64,000 nt of DNA. It comes from Mucilaginibacter myungsuensis (GTDB lineage Bacteria; Bacteroidota; Bacteroidia; Sphingobacteriales; Sphingobacteriaceae). The position numbers and the translations under genes were made by a program. Below are positions 42,154-50,464 of the stretch, piece after piece. The stretch lies in contig NZ_JADFFL010000008.1 in NCBI RefSeq assembly GCF_015222005.1, forward strand, positions 178,181 to 242,180, in the 5' to 3' direction. Each line of letters begins with the position of its first letter. Positions within the stretch are counted from its first letter, which is position 1. The notes beneath the pieces were generated by a model that ran no database searches, had not been told where the DNA came from, and saw nothing but the letters and a program-made list of their open reading frames with translations.

Positions 42154-42190
42154 AAAGCCCTTATCCGCAACATGCTGGTAGGGGCTTTTT
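42154..42190 (+). terminator. Terminator after the F5/8 lipoprotein
   Basis: AAAGCCC (42154-42160) pairs with GGGCTTT inside 42181-42188, followed by TTTTT. A second perfect palindrome ATACCGAT-AG-ATCGGTAT (42123-42140) spans the stop codon. Confidence 0.6.
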
Positions 42191-42201
42191 GATGATAGAC
42201 G

Positions 42202-43323
42202 TTAAAAGAATAATTCGCCCGCAATGTGGTCGGCGTATAGTTTGCCGCTAAGGGTAAGTGTTAGTGTATCGTTATCTTGTTTCAGCCAGTCCTTGGTAAA
42301 AAATGGGCGGGCCTCTTTTTGCAGGATGGTTTTGGTACCGGCTGCAATTTGCTCCAACTTGCTTAGGTCCAGCCCCCATTGGGTACGGAGCGATGTCATG
42401 ATGTATTCGTTCAACCTGTTCTCTTCAGTCAACTCTTCTACCTCAAATGGTAATTTATTATCGGCAAGTGCGGCTAAGTATTTTGCGTTGTTGGCAACGT
42501 TCCATTGGCGGGTATCGCCGTTAAAACTGTGTGCCGACGGGCCTACGCCAAGGTATTTTACACCTTTCCAATAATTAGTGTTATGGCGCGAGTATTGGCC
42601 GGGTTTGGCAAAGTTAGATATCTCGTAATGTTCAAAGCCGCGTTTTTCCATCTGCTCCATCAACATCAGAAACTGGCCAGCGCTCTGCTGGTCACTAAGA
42701 GGAGGTGTTTTTTTGTTCTTTACAAAGGTTGCCAACGCGGTGCGCGGCTCTACCGTAAGTGAGTAGGCCGATACATGTGGTATATCAAGGCCGAACAAGG
42801 TATCCATATTATGCTTCCATTTAACGTCAGTAAGCATGGGGTAGCCATAGATCAGGTCGGCGGTGATATTCTCGAAGCCTGCATCCTGCGCCCGTTTTAC
42901 CGATGCTTCGGCCTCGGCGGCGTGATGTGCACGGTTCATCCAAAGCAGGTCCTCGTCAAAAAAAGACTGTATCCCAATACTGAACCTGGTCACCGGCGTT
43001 CGGCGTAAACTTTTAACTGCGGCGGCATGCAGGTCATCCGGGTTAGCTTCGAGGGTGATCTCTGCGTCCGACGCTACCGTGTGCAAGCCTGTGATGGTAT
43101 TAATAATGCGGTTTATCTCATCCGCATTTAATAACGAGGGTGTGCCCCCGCCAAAATAAATGGTGTTGATGGTCTCGCCCCCAAGGTAATCCTTTTGCAG
43201 GGTGATCTCCTTTGCGATCGATCCTACCATTTCGTCCCGGTACTTCAGCGAGGTGCTAAAATGGAAATCGCAATAGTGGCAAGCTTGCTTGCAAAAGGGG
43301 ATATGGATATAAATGCCTGCCAT
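42202..43323 (-). CDS. hemW: HemW (radical SAM coproporphyrinogen III oxidase-like)
   Basis: The 373-aa protein starts with IHIPFCKQACHYCDF, where C11, C15 and C18 bind the [4Fe-4S] cluster. IYFGGGTPSLLN, a glycine-rich SAM site, and GIQSFFDEDL, typical of HemN/HemW, follow. HemW homologues bind haem and deliver it rather than catalyse oxidative decarboxylation; the C-terminal region is consistent with that. A -7 box TACCTTTG (43332-43339) lies 8 nt before the ATG at 43323. Confidence 0.93.
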   Translation of the reverse strand: MAGIYIHIPFCKQACHYCDFHFSTSLKYRDEMVGSIAKEITLQKDYLGGETINTIYFGGGTPSLLNADEINRIINTITGLHTVASDAEITLEANPDDLHAAAVKSLRRTPVTRFSIGIQSFFDEDLLWMNRAHHAAEAEASVKRAQDAGFENITADLIYGYPMLTDVKWKHNMDTLFGLDIPHVSAYSLTVEPRTALATFVKNKKTPPLSDQQSAGQFLMLMEQMEKRGFEHYEISNFAKPGQYSRHNTNYWKGVKYLGVGPSAHSFNGDTRQWNVANNAKYLAALADNKLPFEVEELTEENRLNEYIMTSLRTQWGLDLSKLEQIAAGTKTILQKEARPFFTKDWLKQDNDTLTLTLSGKLYADHIAGELFF

Positions 43324-43331
43324 GGAAGGGA

Positions 43332-43339
43332 CAAAGGTA
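43332..43339 (-). promoter_or_regulatory. -7 box 8 nt before the hemW start
   Basis: TACCTTTG on the minus strand (TAnnTTTG) ends 8 nt from the ATG at 43323; no convincing -33 TTTG at 19-21 bp. Confidence 0.45.
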
Positions 43340-43396
43340 GGTATTTTGCTTTGTTGTCATGTGTTAGGCTCTCATTAGTCTAAATACCAAAGGTAG

Positions 43397-43450
43397 AATG
43401 ACAGCGCAGCGAAATGACAACGAAGTAAATGACAGCACAGCTTAATGACC
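43397..43450. repeat. 15-16-bp AATGAC repeats
   Basis: AATGAC recurs at 43397, 43413, 43428 and 43444 (spacing 16, 15, 16) with related interior (AGCGCAGC, AACGAAGT, AGCACAGC). This is a degenerate tandem repeat in the hemW-DUF4271 divergent gap. Confidence 0.55.
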
Positions 43451-43463
43451 CAATTAAAATTTT

Positions 43464-43471
43464 TACCTTTG
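43464..43471 (+). promoter_or_regulatory. -7 box immediately before the DUF4271 gene
   Basis: TACCTTTG (TAnnTTTG) ends 4 nt before the GTG start at 43476, implying a leaderless transcript. No strong -33 element was seen. Confidence 0.45.
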
Positions 43472-43475
43472 CGCC

Positions 43476-44453
43476 GTGAAGCGGTTTATGATCCTTTGTT
43501 TATTGATGCTCGGGTTTTTCGGGCAGGTCAAAGCACAGGATACATCTGCCGTTACAGCGGTTGTTCAACAACGCCGCGATTCCCTGCCACGTTATCGTAA
43601 TGCGGTGATAGACAGTGTTACAGCCGCTATGGCAGCCCGCCAAAAATTTGTCGAAGATTCCATCCGGATGCATTATATCGCTTACCCCGATTCTAACCGG
43701 GTGAATATGATGATGGTGCAGATCATGAACGATAGTAACCTTGTTTATAAAGGTTATGGTTTTTTAGATGTGAAGCTTAAGCCCAAAACCATCGTAAAAG
43801 AAGGCCATGCCAAGCTAACGCGCGACCCATGGATCATTGGGGTTATCCTGCTCTTATTATTATTTGGCGGGGTAGTAAATGTATTTATGGGTAAGGATGT
43901 AGAAACAGTTTTACGATCTTTTTACATTAAGCGATCTACCCAGGCCGGTAAAGAAGAAAGTTTGCTTAACTCGCAGGCATTCATTGTACTTTTTATCCTG
44001 TTCGGGTTAATATCCGGGCTGTTCATCTATCAGGTGTCGGTGGTAAAGGAGCGTTATTATCCGGTGTCGGGCATTCAGCTGTTTTTATGGCTGGCGCTTG
44101 TGGTAGTATTGGCTTTTGCGCTTAAGTTGTTGGTATTGTGGCTTATAGGTTTTATTTTTGATATGGGAAAAGTTGTGGGCGAATATATCTCGATACTATA
44201 TCTTACCTACTTTAATATCGCCTTTGTTTTTTTACCGCTCACGTTGTGTTTTTGCTTATTGCCGGTCCGTTATTCGGGTTATATACTAAATGTTGCGCTC
44301 GTACTTGCCGTGGTGATCTTTATATGGCAATACCTTAGGAGCAGCGTAAATATAATTTCCAATTTTAGATTTCATAAGTTTTATTTATTTATCTATCTTT
44401 GTGCCCTCGAAATTTGCCCTGTCTTAATACTGATAAAGGCGTTAAATATATAG
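43476..44453 (+). CDS. DUF4271 multi-spanning membrane protein
   Basis: The 325-aa protein has a signal-like N-terminus (MKRFMILCLLMLGFFGQVKAQ), a polar periplasmic region with RRDSLPRYRNAV, and about six transmembrane helices in the last 200 residues (DPWIIGVILLLLLFGGVV, FIVLFILFGLISGLFIYQVSVV, and so on). It is the DUF4271 family found next to hemD in Bacteroidetes. A GTG at 43476 is the start; an ATG at 43488 is a possible alternative. Function unknown; the position suggests a role in the haem pathway or in envelope homeostasis. Confidence 0.8.
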   Translation: MKRFMILCLLMLGFFGQVKAQDTSAVTAVVQQRRDSLPRYRNAVIDSVTAAMAARQKFVEDSIRMHYIAYPDSNRVNMMMVQIMNDSNLVYKGYGFLDVKLKPKTIVKEGHAKLTRDPWIIGVILLLLLFGGVVNVFMGKDVETVLRSFYIKRSTQAGKEESLLNSQAFIVLFILFGLISGLFIYQVSVVKERYYPVSGIQLFLWLALVVVLAFALKLLVLWLIGFIFDMGKVVGEYISILYLTYFNIAFVFLPLTLCFCLLPVRYSGYILNVALVLAVVIFIWQYLRSSVNIISNFRFHKFYLFIYLCALEICPVLILIKALNI

Positions 44454-44485
44454 TACGGTAAACTAATTGTTAGAACGATCTTAAG

Positions 44486-45244
44486 TTGGAAGAGAGAAAG
44501 AAAAAGGTTAAAAGTATCCTTGTTACTTTGCCAAAACCGGAGAATGATAAAAATCCTTATGCCGAATTGGCTAAGAAATACAATCTGAAGATCGATTTTA
44601 GGTCGTTCATTCATGTTGAGGGTGTACCTGCAAGTGTTTTCCGTAAAGAGAAGATCGCTTTGGCTGATTTTAGCGCGGTGATCTTCACCAGCCGTAACTC
44701 TGCCGATCACTTTTTCCGCATTTGCGAGGAAATGCGTTTTGAGGTACCGGTTGATATGAAGTATTTCTGCTTGACAGAGAACATCGCCCTGTATCTTCAA
44801 AAATATATCCAATACCGTAAACGCAAGATCTTTTTTGGCAAACAGACCGCAGCCGATCTGGCCGAGGTACTGAAAAAGCACAACGCAGAGAAATTCCTTT
44901 ACCCATGCTCGGACGTGGCTGCCGAGGAGACCCAAAAGTTCTTGTTAGATAATGGTTATGATTTTACGCCTGCAGTGCTTTTCCGTACCGTTTGCAGCGA
45001 CCTGTCTGACCTGGCCGAGGTGTTTTATGATATCATCGCGTTCTTTAGCCCGTCCAGTATCCAATCATTGTACAAAAATTTCCCCGATTTTAAGCAGAAT
45101 AATACCCGTTTAGCGGCATTTGGTGCAACCACGCACAAAGCACTTGTCGAGGCCGGGCTTATCCTGGATATCCCTGCGCCAACTCCGAATGCGCCATCTA
45201 TGACCATGGCCATCGAACAATACATCAAACAAGTGAATAAGTAA
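44486..45244 (+). CDS. hemD: Uroporphyrinogen-III synthase (HemD)
   Basis: The 252-aa protein has the two-domain HemD fold: ILVTLPKPEND at the start, VIFTSRNSADHFFRICEEM, the ADLAEVLKKHNAEKFLYPCSD linker region, and the FFSPSSIQSLYKNF and AAFGATTHKALVEAG segments. It closes hydroxymethylbilane into uroporphyrinogen III. There is no in-frame ATG between the upstream TAG (44471) and the TTG at 44486, so TTG is the start, giving MEERKKKVKSIL. It follows the DUF4271 gene by 32 bp and forms a cluster with hemW. The 290-bp gap 45245-45534 after it shows no clear promoter element for gldK. Confidence 0.9.
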   Translation: MEERKKKVKSILVTLPKPENDKNPYAELAKKYNLKIDFRSFIHVEGVPASVFRKEKIALADFSAVIFTSRNSADHFFRICEEMRFEVPVDMKYFCLTENIALYLQKYIQYRKRKIFFGKQTAADLAEVLKKHNAEKFLYPCSDVAAEETQKFLLDNGYDFTPAVLFRTVCSDLSDLAEVFYDIIAFFSPSSIQSLYKNFPDFKQNNTRLAAFGATTHKALVEAGLILDIPAPTPNAPSMTMAIEQYIKQVNK

Positions 45245-45534
45245 GCGGTTATCCTTGTAATGGTACAACTTTTGCGTTTGCTTTTAAATTAGTCTAAAAG
45301 CGTAACTTTCGCGGCTTAACTGCGTAAAAAGGGGTACTAATTACATTTAGATTAACGGTTGAGCATAGCTTATTTATTTAACCCGCATGGCAATAAAATG
45401 ACAATATTTGTGTTACTTGAAACATAAACCCCTTGGTGTATAAAATTTATTTTGTGGTTTAATAATTCTAAAATTAATATATTCGGGGGCTAATTGGGGC
45501 TATTGCTTATATATGAACCGATTTGATTTTTAAG

Positions 45535-46866
45535 ATGAAGCAGATATACTTTCTATTTACTTTACTGGTCTGTGCAATTATCAGCGGTTGCGGTATTCTC
45601 GGCAATTCGGGTGGTGATAATGGTGAATTAAGGCCACCTCCGCAACGGGCCTTCCGCGCTACTATGCCTTACGGCATGGTTTATATCCCCGGCGGATCGT
45701 TCCTGATGGGAGAGACCGACCAAGATATTACGTTCGGTCAAATATCACAAAAAAAGCAAGTTACGCTGGCGCCGTTCTTTATGGACATGACCGAGGTAAC
45801 CAACTCACAATACCGCATGTTCGTTAACTGGGTGCGCGATTCTATTGCTGTTAACTGGCTTAACGATCCCCGTTATTACATCAAACCTAAGGGTGCTGCC
45901 GGTGCTGCTTCGGGCAAGCAATTTATTAACTGGGATGCTGTTAATAAAAAGTACCCTCTTTGGAAATCGTCAAAAAATGCTGTTAACCCAAATACGGCAA
46001 AACTGCAAGGTATGTTCTATCAGAACGATGACCGCGTTTTTGACCGCGATGAGATAGATGTACGCTTGTTAAAATATACCTATTCAGATCTTGATCTGCG
46101 TGCCGCTGCTAATGGCCGTAGCGATAAGTCTAAAAAACGTTCGGACTATATCAGTCGCGATACCGTGGCTATCTATCCGGATACGTTAGTTTGGTTAAGC
46201 GATTTTTCTTATGCCGCTAACGAGCCAATGGTGCAGGATTATTTTTCGCACCCGGCCTATCAAAACTATCCGGTTGTAGGTGTTACCTGGCGCCAGGCTG
46301 TTGCTTTCAATAAATGGAGGTCGGCTTATAATAACGCTTACATGGATAAAACCGGGCGTGCAAAATATCACCGTGCACCTTACAACTTGCCTACTGAGGC
46401 CGAGTTTGAGTATGCCGCCCGTGGCGGCCGTTTAGCTGCAGATTTCCCTTGGGGCGGCCCTTACATCAAAAATGCTAAAGGTTGTTTAATGGCCAACTTT
46501 AAACCGGGCCGTGGCGATTATGCTACCGATGGTGGTTATTACACCGTTAACGTTCGCTCATACTTCCCTAACGACTATGGTTTGTATAACATGGCGGGTA
46601 ACGTAGCCGAGTGGACCGTATCTGCCTGGGACGAGTCTGCATCTTCTTTCGTTCATGACCTGTCGCCAACGTTTACCTATAAAGCCAAAGCAACAGATTC
46701 TGAAGTTTTGAAACGTAAAGTTGTTAAGGGCGGATCTTGGAAAGATATCGGCTGGTTCTTACAGAACGCGCACAAAACTTACGAGTATCAGGATACTGCA
46801 AAATCTTATATCGGTTTCCGCAGTGTGACCAGCTATCAGGGACGCGATATTAACGACAAACGCTAA
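45535..46866 (+). CDS. gldK: GldK, lipoprotein of the type IX secretion/gliding system
   Basis: The 443-aa protein starts at the ATG at 45535 (the frame opens with a TTG at 45523); the lipobox is CAIISGC. A SUMF1-like fold follows: MVYIPGGSFLMGETDQD, LPTEAEFEYAARGGRLAADFPWGG, LYNMAGNVAEWTVSAW, and VVKGGSWKDIGWF, with no catalytic Cys pair. GldK (PorK in Porphyromonas) forms the periplasmic ring with GldN on the outer membrane. It is the first gene of gldK-gldL-gldM-gldN, with 66-bp, 56-bp and 7-bp gaps. Confidence 0.95.
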   Translation: MKQIYFLFTLLVCAIISGCGILGNSGGDNGELRPPPQRAFRATMPYGMVYIPGGSFLMGETDQDITFGQISQKKQVTLAPFFMDMTEVTNSQYRMFVNWVRDSIAVNWLNDPRYYIKPKGAAGAASGKQFINWDAVNKKYPLWKSSKNAVNPNTAKLQGMFYQNDDRVFDRDEIDVRLLKYTYSDLDLRAAANGRSDKSKKRSDYISRDTVAIYPDTLVWLSDFSYAANEPMVQDYFSHPAYQNYPVVGVTWRQAVAFNKWRSAYNNAYMDKTGRAKYHRAPYNLPTEAEFEYAARGGRLAADFPWGGPYIKNAKGCLMANFKPGRGDYATDGGYYTVNVRSYFPNDYGLYNMAGNVAEWTVSAWDESASSFVHDLSPTFTYKAKATDSEVLKRKVVKGGSWKDIGWFLQNAHKTYEYQDTAKSYIGFRSVTSYQGRDINDKR

Positions 46867-46932
46867 ATAGCGCTCTATTCTTATCACGATCGGTCTATAA
46901 TCGAAAACTAAAAACGAACTATTTATAACTGT

Positions 46933-47739
46933 ATGGCTTTGAAAAAAAAACCTTTCGGTCTTGGTAACGTGATCTCTATCGGCGCTACCGTTGTGATCAT
47001 TGGATTGTTGTTTAAAATACAACACTGGAAATTTGCCGAGATCTTTATCACTGTAGGATTGGGTGCCGAGGCGGTGCTGTTCTTACTGATAGGCTTGTTT
47101 CAGCGTGAGGACGAAGATGTGGATTGGACAAGGGCATACCCCGAGTTAAATAACGATTTTAAAGGAGAATTGCCTGTAGCTACCACCCGTGGTGGCGGTG
47201 GTTCAGCCCCGGCGCAGTCTACAGCTGCTTTAGATAAAATGCTGGCCGATGCCAAGATCGGTCCGGAACTGATCGGTAGCTTAGGCGAAGGCCTGCGTAC
47301 CTTTGGCGATAAGGTAGCCACTATCTCAAAAGTATCTGATGCCAGCATCGCTACTAACGAGTTTACCGCCAGCGTTAAAGCAGCCAGCGTTAGCTACAAT
47401 AACCTAAGTGTTTCTTTCGAGAAAGCATCAGCCAACTTAAGCGAGATGGCAAATTCTAACATCGACTCTAAAGCGTATCACGATCAGATCAACTCGTTAG
47501 CCAAAAATCTTTCGGCTTTAAATGCGGTGTACGAGTTGGAATTACAGGATTCGAGCGCGCACTTAAAATCGATGAACAAGTTCTATGCTAACTTGTCGTT
47601 AACGATGCAAAACTTTAACGAGTCGATAGCTGATACGCAATTGTTTAAAGAAGAAGTTGGCCGTTTAGCTAAAAACCTGGCATCACTTAATGCGGTGTAT
47701 GGGAACATGCTTACTGCGATGAACCAGCCACGCACTTAA
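46933..47739 (+). CDS. gldL: GldL, inner-membrane motor component
   Basis: The 268-aa protein has two transmembrane helices (about 12-31 and 35-57) joined by IQHWKF, then a long cytoplasmic coiled-coil tail with LGEGLRTFGDKV repeats and NLSALNAVYELEL. The first helices are the conserved GldL proton-channel-like core that pairs with GldM. Glu and Lys residues in the helices are expected to conduct protons. It lies in the gldKLMN operon. Confidence 0.95.
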   Translation: MALKKKPFGLGNVISIGATVVIIGLLFKIQHWKFAEIFITVGLGAEAVLFLLIGLFQREDEDVDWTRAYPELNNDFKGELPVATTRGGGGSAPAQSTAALDKMLADAKIGPELIGSLGEGLRTFGDKVATISKVSDASIATNEFTASVKAASVSYNNLSVSFEKASANLSEMANSNIDSKAYHDQINSLAKNLSALNAVYELELQDSSAHLKSMNKFYANLSLTMQNFNESIADTQLFKEEVGRLAKNLASLNAVYGNMLTAMNQPRT

Positions 47740-47795
47740 TACGATACCTAACATTAGTCTAATAACACATCATCTTTAAAAACTAAAGGATACAG

Positions 47796-49319
47796 ATGGC
47801 CGGAGGTAAAGAAACCCCAAGACAGCGAATGATAGGTATACTATACCTGGTATTGCTGGGCTTAATTGCCCTGAGTGTACCGGATAGTTTGCTGGATGCG
47901 TTCAAAAATATAACGAATAGCTTAGACCAATCCCGCGCTAATGTTACCGAAAGCTTGAACGATACGTACAAAGCTTTCGAGGCTAACAAGTTAAAGCAGG
48001 AAGGCGAGCGTGCCCAAAAGATATTGACAGAAGCCCGTAAAGCGAGCGCTATTACCGAGGATCTGGATAAATACATTGAAGAAGTAAAGGCCGAACTGAT
48101 CAAAGAAGGCGGCGGTATCAACCCCGAGATCAATGACGTGGATGCCCGCGATAACCTTGACATTTCTCCGCGTTTAATGGTGGATGGAAAAAAAGCCGAC
48201 GTACTGCGCGAAAAGATCGATGCCACCCGCGAAGGGTTGTTAGCCCTTTTGGGCAAGGACCGTAATGGTGTTAACTTCTCTTTAAATACTTCTGATCCTT
48301 TGCAAAAACCGGGATCGGTTAAAAAGAACTGGCAAGAAGGTTATTTTGGTAATGGTATCCCATTGGGCGCTGCATTGACCACGCTTGCTAAGATACAAGC
48401 CGATAACAAGAATGCCGAGAACGAAGTCGTTAAAAAGATATTAGGTAAGGTAGACAAAGCTGAGATCAACTTAGATCAGTTTAAAGCGGTTGTTGTTGCG
48501 CCAAGCAGCTATATTATTGCCGGCCAGCCATACACTGCCGAGGTTTTCCTGACGGCTTACGATAAAAATGCTACCCCGACCATTACGGTTGACGGCAGAT
48601 CGGTACCGGTCAGCAATGGCACAGGTAAATTCACATCTACCTACGGCGAGGGTGTACATAAGTTCCGTGCATCAGTTTCGGTACGTGGTACCGATGGCCA
48701 GATCAAAACCTATATGTCTGATGAGCAAAGTCTGACAGTAGCCCGTCCATCGGCAACTATCTCGCCAACTAAAATGAATGTATTATACATTGGCGTGGAA
48801 AACCCGTTGTCTATCTCGGCACCCGGCGTTCCTGTTGGAAGCATCAGGGCGTCTATCAGCGGTGCAGGTGGTGATCTTTCTGGTTCGGGTGGAGGTTATT
48901 CTGCAACTGTTAGGTCTATCGGTACTGCCAAGATCACCGTGTCTGATGATAAAGGCCACGTGTTGGGCGCTATGGATTTCCGTACTAAACGTATCCCGCC
49001 GCCAAAGGCGCAATTTGCCGGTAAGAATGGCGGTTCGATCAGCGCGGCTAATGCCAGGGCGCAGGATCGTTTGTTTGCCGTGTTAGAAGGTTTTGATTTC
49101 GCGGCTAAATACAGCATTACTCGTTTCCAGATGTATGTTGCCAAACGCGGTCAAGATCTGATCCAAAAAACGAATACAGGAGCGGAACTTTCGGGCGACG
49201 TTAAGGCATTGCTTAACACGGTGACCCCAGGTTCACTTATTTACTTTGAAGGGATCATTGCTGTTGGGCCGGACGGTATCCAGCAGGAAATAGATCCTAT
49301 AGCTATTAAAGTTAATTAA
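47796..49319 (+). CDS. gldM: GldM, periplasmic shaft of the motor
   Basis: The 507-aa protein has one N-terminal transmembrane helix (MIGILYLVLLGLIALSVPDSLLDAF) after MAGGKETPRQR, and a long periplasmic domain of beta-rich repeats typical of GldM (PorM). The coiled stretch 35-110 and the KNWQEGYFGNGIPLGAALTTLAKIQADN-like region support the family. It pairs with GldL to form the rotary motor of type IX secretion. Confidence 0.95.
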   Translation: MAGGKETPRQRMIGILYLVLLGLIALSVPDSLLDAFKNITNSLDQSRANVTESLNDTYKAFEANKLKQEGERAQKILTEARKASAITEDLDKYIEEVKAELIKEGGGINPEINDVDARDNLDISPRLMVDGKKADVLREKIDATREGLLALLGKDRNGVNFSLNTSDPLQKPGSVKKNWQEGYFGNGIPLGAALTTLAKIQADNKNAENEVVKKILGKVDKAEINLDQFKAVVVAPSSYIIAGQPYTAEVFLTAYDKNATPTITVDGRSVPVSNGTGKFTSTYGEGVHKFRASVSVRGTDGQIKTYMSDEQSLTVARPSATISPTKMNVLYIGVENPLSISAPGVPVGSIRASISGAGGDLSGSGGGYSATVRSIGTAKITVSDDKGHVLGAMDFRTKRIPPPKAQFAGKNGGSISAANARAQDRLFAVLEGFDFAAKYSITRFQMYVAKRGQDLIQKTNTGAELSGDVKALLNTVTPGSLIYFEGIIAVGPDGIQQEIDPIAIKVN

Positions 49320-49326
49320 TGTTGTT

Positions 49327-50346
49327 ATGAAGAAGCAACTTTTTATAGTAGGCTTGTGTTTGTTAAGTGTTAGTGCTTTTGCTCAAAAAGGAAAGACGAC
49401 CACTAAAAAGGCAACCCCTACAAAGAAAACCAATACTGCTGCTAAAAAGCCCGCAGCAAAGCCTACCACATTGGGCGGTGCTGGTAATGCCGGTAATGGT
49501 GGCGCAGGGCAATCGCTTACAGATACTTTGCCAAAGAATGCAAAGTTGACCGATACTACTGCTTTTGAGCGCCCTATGGATGGCTATTTTAAAAAGGCCA
49601 CTATCCTAAGCGCCAAAGTGACCCCTTACGCCCCGTTGCGAGAGGCCGACATTGCCATGAAAAAGCGTGTTTGGAGAGAAATAGATACTCGCGAGAAGTT
49701 AAATAATTACCTGTCCTCGCCCAAAGCGCGTTTGATAGACGTTTTGTTAGAGGCTATTAAGCGAGGTGAGCTGACTGCTTACGACCCAACCCCGAATCCC
49801 GATCCGAAAAAGGAAGACCCGGATGGTGATGCTTTTGCAACACCATTGAGCAGCGAAGCTGCACTGGCCAAACTATCCGAAAGCACTTTGGTAGAAAAAA
49901 GGGACGCTGATAATAATGTTATCAGCAGTAAATTGGAGGCAAACCCGGTAAATCCTGATAGTATCATACGTTTCAGGATCAAAGAGGATTGGTTGTTTGA
50001 TAAACAACGTTCGGTTTGGGAGCCGCGTATCATTGGTATTGCCCCGCTGGTAAAACCAAAAACCAATTTTGAAGGTGCAGATTTTACGCCTGCTTTTTGG
50101 ATCCATTTCCCTTCGGCGCGTGATATCCTTGCCCATAAAGAGGTAGTTGTTCAGGACAATGACGCGACCGGCTTAAGCTTCGACGATATTTTTATGAAGC
50201 GTATTTTTGCAAGTTACATTGTAAAAGTATCTAACAATAAGAACGAGCGTATTCGCGATAATTACAATGGTTTGGATAGGTTGTACGAATCAGAACGTTT
50301 GAAAAAGCAACTGATGGATTGGGAGCTTGACCTTTGGCAATATTAA
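49327..50346 (+). CDS. gldN: GldN, periplasmic partner of GldK
   Basis: The 339-aa protein has a signal peptide (MKKQLFIVGLCLLSVSAFAQ) and a Lys/Pro/Ala-rich segment (22-50, KPAAKPTTLGGAGNAGNGG). The GldN (PorN) core contains KAKVTPYAPLREADIAMKKRVWREIDTREKLN and FMKRIFASYIVKVSNNKN. It starts 7 bp after gldM and ends the operon at the terminator 50369-50391. It forms the ring with GldK. Confidence 0.95.
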   Translation: MKKQLFIVGLCLLSVSAFAQKGKTTTKKATPTKKTNTAAKKPAAKPTTLGGAGNAGNGGAGQSLTDTLPKNAKLTDTTAFERPMDGYFKKATILSAKVTPYAPLREADIAMKKRVWREIDTREKLNNYLSSPKARLIDVLLEAIKRGELTAYDPTPNPDPKKEDPDGDAFATPLSSEAALAKLSESTLVEKRDADNNVISSKLEANPVNPDSIIRFRIKEDWLFDKQRSVWEPRIIGIAPLVKPKTNFEGADFTPAFWIHFPSARDILAHKEVVVQDNDATGLSFDDIFMKRIFASYIVKVSNNKNERIRDNYNGLDRLYESERLKKQLMDWELDLWQY

Positions 50347-50368
50347 GATATAGATATAAGTAGCTAAG

Positions 50369-50391
50369 AGCCTCCCTGTTTTGGGGAGGCT
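50369..50391 (+). terminator. Terminator of the gldKLMN operon
   Basis: AGCCTCCC (50369-50376) pairs with GGGAGGCT (50384-50391) across a 7-nt loop, followed by TTTTTTG. Confidence 0.88.
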
Positions 50392-50464
50392 TTTTTGTTG
50401 GATGATGTTGTATCTATGATCGGCCGACGATGTCCTCAAAAAATTCGGATGGCTGGGACTATAA

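Noticed and set aside
45407..45440. Candidate promoter for gldK (TTTG at 45407 with CTTGG-like box)
   Set aside because: The -7 box has several mismatches; no clear TAnnTTTG at the correct distance in 45245-45534.
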